Shown in pieces: positions 56,991 to 64,000 of a DNA stretch of 64,000 bases. Made by a program: the position numbers and the translations under genes. Each line of letters begins with the position of its first letter. Positions within the stretch are counted from its first letter, which is position 1. The notes below the pieces were generated by a model. It was given only the letters and a program-made list of their open reading frames with translations, was not told the origin of the DNA and did not search any database. Source of the DNA: Phycomyces blakesleeanus NRRL 1555(-) (taxonomy: Eukaryota > Mucoromycota > Mucoromycetes > Mucorales > Phycomycetaceae); the NCBI RefSeq assembly GCF_001638985.1, contig NW_017265172.1, positions 253,539 to 317,538 on the forward strand. Reading direction: 5' to 3'.

Positions 56991-58477
56991 AACTGAATAA
57001 ATATTGTAGTTACGCTTTACTCCTATCGAGTCTACCTCTTTATGTGTTATATTTTGAGATCTATAAAGAGCTAGCGTCCCATATTATTATTTTTACCAGT
57101 TTTTTTATTGGCTGCAGAAATGCTTTAAAAACTATCAAAGAGATGATTGTAGGTTTTTTACAATATAAAGAAATGATGATAGTTGGTTTTTTATACATGC
57201 TCAAAGTGATGAAACTAGGTTTTTTATACACACAAAAGCAATGAAACTAGGTTTTTTTACAATGAAAAAGAGAAACAAAGCATGAGTAGATTTTTATAAA
57301 CAAGCCTCTTTGGTTTGTTTATTTATTTTACTTTTATTTATTTTTTTTTGAAAAAACATTGGGTTATACATTTTTTATTCAATTTTGTTTTATTTGATAG
57401 GAAAATCTTTTCTAGATAAAAATCCTACTTTCGCAACAGTTTTGATACTATAGCTATTATAATTGCTAATACTTCTTGCTCACTATATATAATTTAAAGC
57501 CTTCCGGGAGTAGACATGGAATACATACTTTAATAGCAGAAATACTATTAAAAAATGATTAATAGAAAAGAAGAATTAGTAAATGATTTAAATTGAAATT
57601 TCTTCATAAATACTTACAAGACGGAGAAGACTTGACATAAAATTGATATAAACATGTTCTTCAGAACTATCAAGACAATACCAGTAGTCTTTGAATAGAG
57701 ATACATTCTAAAAATGAATAATTATTAATATTGTGTGTAGTAAAGGCGTATTTATTAAATATATTGTAGTTAACTTACCAAATATTACTGATTATATGTC
57801 TTCCCGCATAATATCAGACATAACTAATAAATTGTAATAGAAATAAATATATATTTATGAGGAAGACAAAAGAATAATTTGAATTTTTTTTAAGAAAAAA
57901 CTTATCATCATGTTCGATTAAGAGATGATGAGACTCAATGGAAATGAGTAGCAATGGCTAGACAAACAATATGAAGAGTAACAAAGATCTGTAAGAGAAT
58001 GATATCTTACCTTGATATATCAGACAGAGTATAGCCAAACAAAGAGACACATATTTGGTATTGAGCTATAAAAGAAAGAAAAAGTTATAAGTGCAATTGT
58101 AAAGACATAAGCAAAAGAGAAACAAAGAAAATATCAATAATAAATGTTGTTAAAAGAAAAAAAAAGAAAAAAAAAGACTTGTCTTAAAATCCAGTTTGAC
58201 CCTGACAAAATGCGGGCTGTAAAAAGTAATATTCCAAAAGAAGATGACCATTGTCATCTTGAAATACTGCTTTGTACCTCATTGAGTTAGAAAATAAGTT
58301 GTCTAAATGTGGATCAAGCGGTTGGGAGATGTGCTTAAATATCAAATGAAAGGTAGAGAGTTAATCTGCACTACTTATCCTCTTTACTAGTATGTGAATT
58401 TTAAATATGATATAACAAGTGTAGTGAATTATACAATATTAGTTGAAAATTATTAATATTTATTTTATTAACAGAAA
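56991..58477. other. Non-coding DNA, probable CACTA subterminal region
   Basis: Holds the repeats at 57140-57275; the remainder is AT-rich without gene features. A purine-rich tract, AAAAGAAAAAAAAAGACTTG, is near 58165. Confidence 0.45.
57140..57275. repeat. Degenerate tandem repeats (subterminal type)
   Basis: Four to five copies of a ~30-bp unit with core GATGAAACTAGGTTTTTTATA (variants GATGATTGTAGGTTTTTTACA, GATGATAGTTGGTTTTTTATA). Position near the left side of the CACTA element carrying 58478-62991 suggests transposase-binding repeats. Confidence 0.55.
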
Positions 58478-59735
58478 ATGACAAAGCATATTCCTACTGC
58501 TCCCCGCCGACCCAACCTATGCATGAATGCTGTTCTTAATAGCACAATTGCAGGTGTTGTTGCTCCAATTGATACACCAACTCCAGAAGTAGCAGTTGAC
58601 ACAGCCCCTAAAGTTCAAGTCGCTGTGACCCCAATGGATCATGTCCTTACCTTGTTGGCAGCCAACAATGTTTTGATGCAATCCTTACAAGAAAATGCAA
58701 AAGGAGTGACTGATGCAATAACTCATTTGAAAAATGGCCTGGATTTGTCCAACAAGACAAATGAATTTTGGAAGAACTCAGTCCTTCAGCTCATGACTGA
58801 AAATGCCGAAATAAAAAAGGCAATGACCAGCCAAAATTCCGTGATACCTTCTGCTGTACCAGTGGATTTTTCTTCTTCCATGGATGATGATCTTGACCTT
58901 GGAGCAAAACATCATCCCTCGATTTCTGTAAGTAAATTGATAATAATAACATTACTGATTAATATATCTAATACCGTTTTTATAGCAACTTATCAATAGT
59001 TACATCAAGAAACCAAACTTTGTTAGCACAGACCTGCTCAAAGTTGCTGAGAATAATAATAGATCAGCATGGTCAATAACTGGCACGTATGGCGATAAGT
59101 ACAACAAGACATTTGCACTGGCTCTCTTCAAGTACCAGAGACCTCAAAGATGTTGCACAAATGTGTCAAAGAGTGTCATTATGAATATAATAAAGAATCA
59201 CTACCAAAATCAAGTGCGAGTCTTCCAGATTTCAGCAGAGAAGATTATGGCTAGAAATAAGGCTGGAAGAAGACGCAACAGAAAGAAGACTGTAAGTTTT
59301 AAAATAAAGTTAATTTACTATTGATTTAATGTTTTAATACAATATTCTTTGGTAGCTTCTTGACCGTTGTATTATCACGTACCAGACATACAGAGAGGCT
59401 ATTCATGAGGGCATGAATCAATATGATAGCAGAAATATTCTTTCTATTGATGTGATGTCTGATGGCAAGTCAGATAAAGATAACAAAGTGTGGGCATATC
59501 GTCTCAGCTGGAGAACTGATGAGATAATATTAAACATCCATCTATGTTTTAAAGAAAATAATAATACTTTATTAATACTATTTATTCTTTAAACCAGCTC
59601 CAGACGTTTATTATTACTATTGATAAACTTACTGTTATCTGTTTGAAGAAAAATTCAGAAAGCTTGAAAAAGCGCATCCGTTATGAGAAAGAAGTGAGCA
59701 TTCCCAAGAATTTGGCAGTCACTTTACCAGATTGA
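58478..59735 (+). CDS. CACTA-element companion protein, function unknown
   Basis: Exons 58478-58927, 58986-59291 and 59356 to about 59526, then 59600-59735. The first two introns are GT-AG; the third has no GT donor (GATGAG|ATAATA), which may be a mutated GTAATA. About 355 aa. Blocks: MDHVLTLLAANNVLMQSLQE (helical), STDLLKVAENNNRSAWSITG, KIMARNKAGRRRNRKKT (basic) and RCIITYQTYREAIHEGMNQY. No catalytic motif is seen. It is convergent with the Tnp2-type transposase, whose stop is 219 bp away, so both belong to one element. A TNPA-like DNA-binding role is a guess from this arrangement. Confidence 0.6.
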
Positions 59736-59953
59736 TGCTTTTCAAAATAAATCATTTTTTTCTTGCCAACTATTTTAGAGTCTTTTTTCTACTTGTTTAT
59801 GTTTACGGATTAGCATGATGTATACAGATGCATGTATAGCATGCCAAGTACAAATAAAAATTTATAGAAATAATAAAAAATAAATGTGCAGTTCTATAAA
59901 TTAGCCTGTATTAATTAATATTTTTTATACATGTTTTATTTTTGTATTTGAAT

Positions 59954-62900
59954 CTAAATATATATTTTTTGTGGCAAAGGAACTACACACATCTGAACTT
60001 TGCCTTCTAGACCAAGGTGCTCGCCTACTGCAACTGGATAACGGATTCTATGCACTGAGAGAATGCTGTTCATGCTGTCATCTTCTAACCCCACCTCATT
60101 CACCTCAACTCCTTCTCCTGCTCTGGGCTGAAGTAAAACTTCCTTGTACTATCATACATATGCAAATACATGCTGGCTTGTAAGATCAGCAAACAAGTTT
60201 ACAGCAGTATTGACAAAGAGGTACTGGATTTGGCCTGCGTACGGCTTGGTACTTCTACCATCACTTGTCTCAAACAAGGCTTGCATCAACTACCCGCACT
60301 GATTCTTTGTTTTGCTCTTGTAGATTTACCCGAGAAGATCGATTGATTCAAACTTCTGTATCCGGTTATTAACACAATTATTGGAATGACCAGACTGACA
60401 ATAATGAACAAGAGTTTGATCATTGTATGACTCGTGAAAGTATTCCAACAAATGCTCATACTTGGATTCATCCATGGAAATGTTCCCCTTTAGAGCTAAA
60501 GGAAGTGCGAAAGGGGGCAAAGGCTTGTTTCCCTTGACGATATCAAAGTTGATCTCAGAAGAATTAAGAAAAGCATTGATATCGAATTGGATTGAGGTGG
60601 CAGTAGAAGTGGAAGTAGAAGTGGTAATGGAATTGGCAGTGGATGCAGTGAGCTCAAGGATGATTGCTAAATGCTCAGATTGAGTTATTAGCAAAGTTTG
60701 GCAAATAAGATCTCTCTGGTATGCTTCATCAAGATACTTCTTCATATAGGTTCTCTCAAACCCATCTTTTCTATTTGCCGCATAGTTTTTTAAGATACCA
60801 TTGCATCTTTCAAAACTAAAAAGCCAATAGCCATAAACCGGACCAAAGTTCAGTACAGTCTCTCGCAGATGAAGATGGAGATGCATGTTTGGCAAAAGAA
60901 ACGGGACTTTATACAACTTCTCACACTCTCTGCAGAAGGCCTCCAAAGATTGATGGGCTTCATCAAGGTGAGCCGTAGATATGCTTGGCATTGAGAGGTA
61001 CTGGCATGCATTGACAAATGTTGTCCAGTTACTGAGATGAGCTTCAGGTAGACGACCACGCAGAAGAACAGGAAAGTACACCAAGTACCAAGACTTCCAT
61101 TTGTTGGCATTCATGAATGGGAAGCCATGCCCAATCTTTGTCCCTAATGGCGTGTAGTCCTCTGGCAGTACCATCTTGTCAGTATCCAACTGCATTTCAG
61201 CCAAGTGTGCATCTGTGATGAGACCTGAAGATCTCCATTTCTCCATTATTCTCTTTGCTGTTTTGAGGTACAGGTTGTGTATCGGATTGATGACAGTGCA
61301 TTCTACAAGGTTAAAGTAAACCAGGTCATGCAATTCTGACCATCGGACACCATTTTCCCTCTCCAATCTCTTTCTTTGTGCATCACTGCTGGCCATTCTC
61401 CATAACTTGACATCACAACAGTTTTTGGCATCAGTGCGAGGCACCCACTCAGAAAGTACGAACGCAGAGTAGTCCGCAGCATTGGAGTCTGAAAGGCAAG
61501 GGAACTGTTGGTTGCACTTATTGCACGCACATGTGCTTGAATGAGAGGTAAACCCACAATTCTTACAGGTGGCAGGAATGTCACAAGCAATGGGAAGAAG
61601 GACAGAACGGACAAGAGCACCAGATGGGCACTGTATGGTAGGCATCACCACACCACCATACAACTGGTTGAGTTCCGCAACAAGGGGACAGAGGTAGTGA
61701 TTGATTTCACTTGTCTTTGCTTCCTTGGGCCCTGGCATGAGACCAATGAGAACAACATTCTCCTTCTTGTACCGTTCCAATCTTGGCAAGTTGTTGATGC
61801 AAAGGTATATTGCACCACAGGAGTAAGTGACCCCATCGAAAGGTTGAAACCAATCGATGTTCATGGTAAGCATTATGGAGCGCTCATGATTCACAAACGG
61901 TAAACCATTGCTATCCTTCAGACTGTTCCACTTCGTACCGTCGTAAATGTCAAACATCATGCCTGGAACTTGCACTCTGATTCTCCAATGGTTGATGGTG
62001 TCTTCGAATCCAGGGTGGCAAAAAAGGATAGACAATGTTTTGATTATGGAGTTATACATGTAGATCTTTTTGGGGATAGTCAAGGCTCTTGATGTTGCAA
62101 AGAAAAGAGCGTTTTCACATTCTCTACCAGAGAGTCTCTCGAAATTACAGCACTCTGGAACAACATCGGACTCTTCGTATACTTTGTTACAATCGCCACA
62201 TGCAACAAACCGCTGGACACCTCGAGTCACGTCGCTGAGACCGGTCATAGAGTTGACACCGTTTATACTGAGGGGAAGATGGAAAGACTGTCCAAAGTGT
62301 GCCAATACTTCGTTAAGAAACTTTAACAGAACAGCACCACCAGAATTGACAACATATTTGGATATGAAGAAGGCAGCAAAAGAAGCAATGAAAGCATGAG
62401 TAGGATCGACTGGCATATTGGATGAAGAAAAGTGCTTTATTTGAAAAAAAAATCAATACTTGTTGACTTTATTGATTTATATGTGCTTTTTGTACTAACC
62501 TCTAACATCATCAGATTCATCGTCAGAAATATCCAAAATGGTTGCTTCAATGACACCCTCATCTTCGCTTTCAGAATCAAACAAGGAATCAATGCCAAAA
62601 AGAGGTAAGTCTTCAGCTGTTTTGTTAGGTAAAAAAGAATCAAATTATTAGATATTATAAATGATTATAAAACTTTAATAAAAATACTATGCATACCTTC
62701 AACTTGATCTTCAGCATCAACATTGTCTTCAAAGTCAATCTCCATGTCATTGTCATTCGACATTACTTCTATAACTGAGGCTATATTATATGAAAATAAA
62801 TGTTCAATTAAAATTGTCTCAATAATAATTTTCTTAAATTTGAACTTACAAGAAGATCCTGACTGATATTGTCTCACGATATCCTGTTGTGCATGTCTTC

Positions 62901-62991
62901 TGAGTGTTTGGGTAGACACCAAAACAAATCCCATGCTATTGGAAGAGCATTTAGAGCACTTGCATTCTGAATTGTTGTTGTTGTTTGACAT
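59954..62991 (-). pseudogene. CACTA (Tnp2-type) transposase 3, nearly intact
   Basis: Exons at 62991-62850 (Cys-rich: ECKCSKCSSN), about 62782-62697 (acidic), about 62621-62502 (acidic) and 62416 onward. The last gives 696 codons without a stop to 60326 and continues in the same frame to a TAG at 59954. Core blocks: MNIDWFQPFDGVTYSCGAIY, ENVVLIGLMPGPKEAKTSEI, CKNCGFTSHSSTCACNKC (zinc-binding type), PNMHLHLHLRETVLNFGPVY and YWLFSFERCNGILKNY. The extension past 60326 has YAGQIQYLFVNTAVNLFADL and ILSVHRIRYPVAVGEHLG, typical of the Tnp2 C-terminus. It is interrupted only by TAA 60326, TAG 60290, TGA 60152 and TAG 60149, all in frame. The enzyme would cut CACTA ends. Confidence 0.78.
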
Positions 62992-64000
62992 ATTGTGTGC
63001 GTGTGTTTTATTTTTTAAGTCTTTAGAATTGACAAGAATAGAAAATTGTTCAGGAACACAATTTAATATATATCTTTCCAAATTATACCAGCTTCCAAAA
63101 TGACATAGTTTATTCCGGTTATTAAAATGGGCAGTTCTCTAAACAGTAATTGATTGCCTCATTCTAAAATACAATAATACATGCTTTTGTTAAAACATGT
63201 CGTCATGTACATTTTATTGGCTGTAGAGCATATACAACAAAAATATTTGTAGTAATATCACGACCATTAACCTCATCATACTTATAAATAAATATTACAA
63301 CAATAAAAAGCTTTATTATCTCACTCAAAAGATATCATTTGGTTTAAGTTCCCTACAACTATTGACTCTGCGACATGGCTACAAGTCCCAAAAAGAAATC
63401 TCGCAGACATTTTTTACAAAAAAGAGTAAACTCGTTTTTTTATCCAATAAAACAGACTGAGCATTATCATCACCGTTGAAAATAAAAAAGATGAAAATGA
63501 TGAAAATTTAGGCTACCACTCCACAAATAATAGTACCCTACACCATAGATGAAATTACCCAATTTTTCCAGTGTGACCTGAAAAAAAAGCAAATTGACGA
63601 TAACCAGCCTGTCTCAACTATAATATATATCCGATCAGCCGGATTCAGACTTAAGATATATTAAGTTGATTATTGTTACATTATGCCATCATAGCTCATT
63701 GATCTGATCTTAGTAAACAAACTGCTGCTGACTGCTGCTGTTAACTTACAAATAACAGACTGATTGATCATAGTGTTAAATGAACTGCGATCTGAGTCTT
63801 ATATTACTTATGCAGATGATCAGCATGGACTGATAATTATCTTATAAGAAAGTCACAGAGACTGGCCTCTCCGTGATAAAATAATACTAGCACTGTGAAA
63901 AAATTGGAATTTCTTCATATGATGTAGGACTACTTATTATGTGGAGGGGTGGCAGACAAAATCATCATCATCATCATCTTTATTATTAACGACGATGATG
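62992..64000. other. Non-coding DNA and small fragments
   Basis: A short ORF from 63375 (MATSPKKKSRRHFLQKRVNS) and a fragment near 63530 (IDEITQFFQCDLKKKQID) resemble parts of element genes: DEIT-FFQC also occurs at about 56800-56830 on the minus strand. An (ATC)n run lies at 63961-63977. No intact gene. Confidence 0.4.

Noticed and set aside
58367..58381. CACTACTTATCC as left end of the third CACTA element
   Set aside because: It shares only CACTA with the known end CACTACAGGAAAAAATGG, and no inverted partner was found near 63-64 kb.
63961..63977. CRISPR-like array
   Set aside because: It is a simple trinucleotide repeat. No direct-repeat/spacer array was seen anywhere, as expected for a eukaryote.

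Overview
The window looks like nuclear DNA of an early-diverging filamentous fungus, most likely Mucoromycota. The reasons are AT-rich intergenic DNA, many short introns (about 50-110 nt), an Hsp12A-type Hsp70, a leucine-rich F-box protein, a DUF7137-type surface protein, and a C2H2 protein with a GFGEVK motif that I recall as a Mucorales-expanded family. Exon joins were worked out by hand from splice signals and frame, without transcript data.

Region 1 (1-18 kb) is mostly host genes. It holds the 3' part of an Hsp70-like gene, a dead Tc1/mariner transposase, a VC0807-like membrane protein, mitochondrial BolA, an Acinus-like SAP/RRM splicing factor, inositol monophosphatase, a secreted and membrane-anchored DUF7137 protein, and an F-box protein. 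Region 2 (18-29.6 kb) is mobile-element debris: the C-terminal end of a Fanzor/TnpB-like RuvC nuclease with an internal stop, a PIF/Harbinger transposase with trihelix-like partner genes, two 521-bp LTR-like repeats in inverted orientation around a tRNA-Ser(AGA), and a 492-bp MITE with perfect 52-bp inverted ends.

Region 3 (29.6-38.5 kb) is a compact housekeeping block: mitochondrial rhomboid protease, a lysine-rich protein, a U2B''-like snRNP protein, sterol dehydrogenase ERG26, RNA polymerase II subunit RPB3, decapping factor DCP1, and an L-arabinokinase N-terminal-like protein. Intergenic gaps are 33-305 bp.

Region 4 (38.5-64 kb) is a nest of DNA transposons. It contains a Plavaka-like transposase pseudogene and three CACTA/Tnp2 relatives, one with a convergent companion gene. 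Inserted in one of these is a 5,475-bp TA-flanked, near-palindromic Tc1/mariner-type element: two inverted transposase copies enclose an intact six-exon cargo gene. A second, inverted copy of the host CACTA end preserves the empty insertion site.

One theme links the repeats. Their decay is dominated by C-to-T (or G-to-A) transitions. The two 521-bp repeats differ only by transitions, many at CpG. Nearly all premature stops in the transposases lie in an otherwise open frame and are one C-to-T or G-to-A step from a sense codon. This suggests methylation-linked deamination or a RIP-like process. Three of about 40 host-gene introns modelled here start with GC instead of GT.
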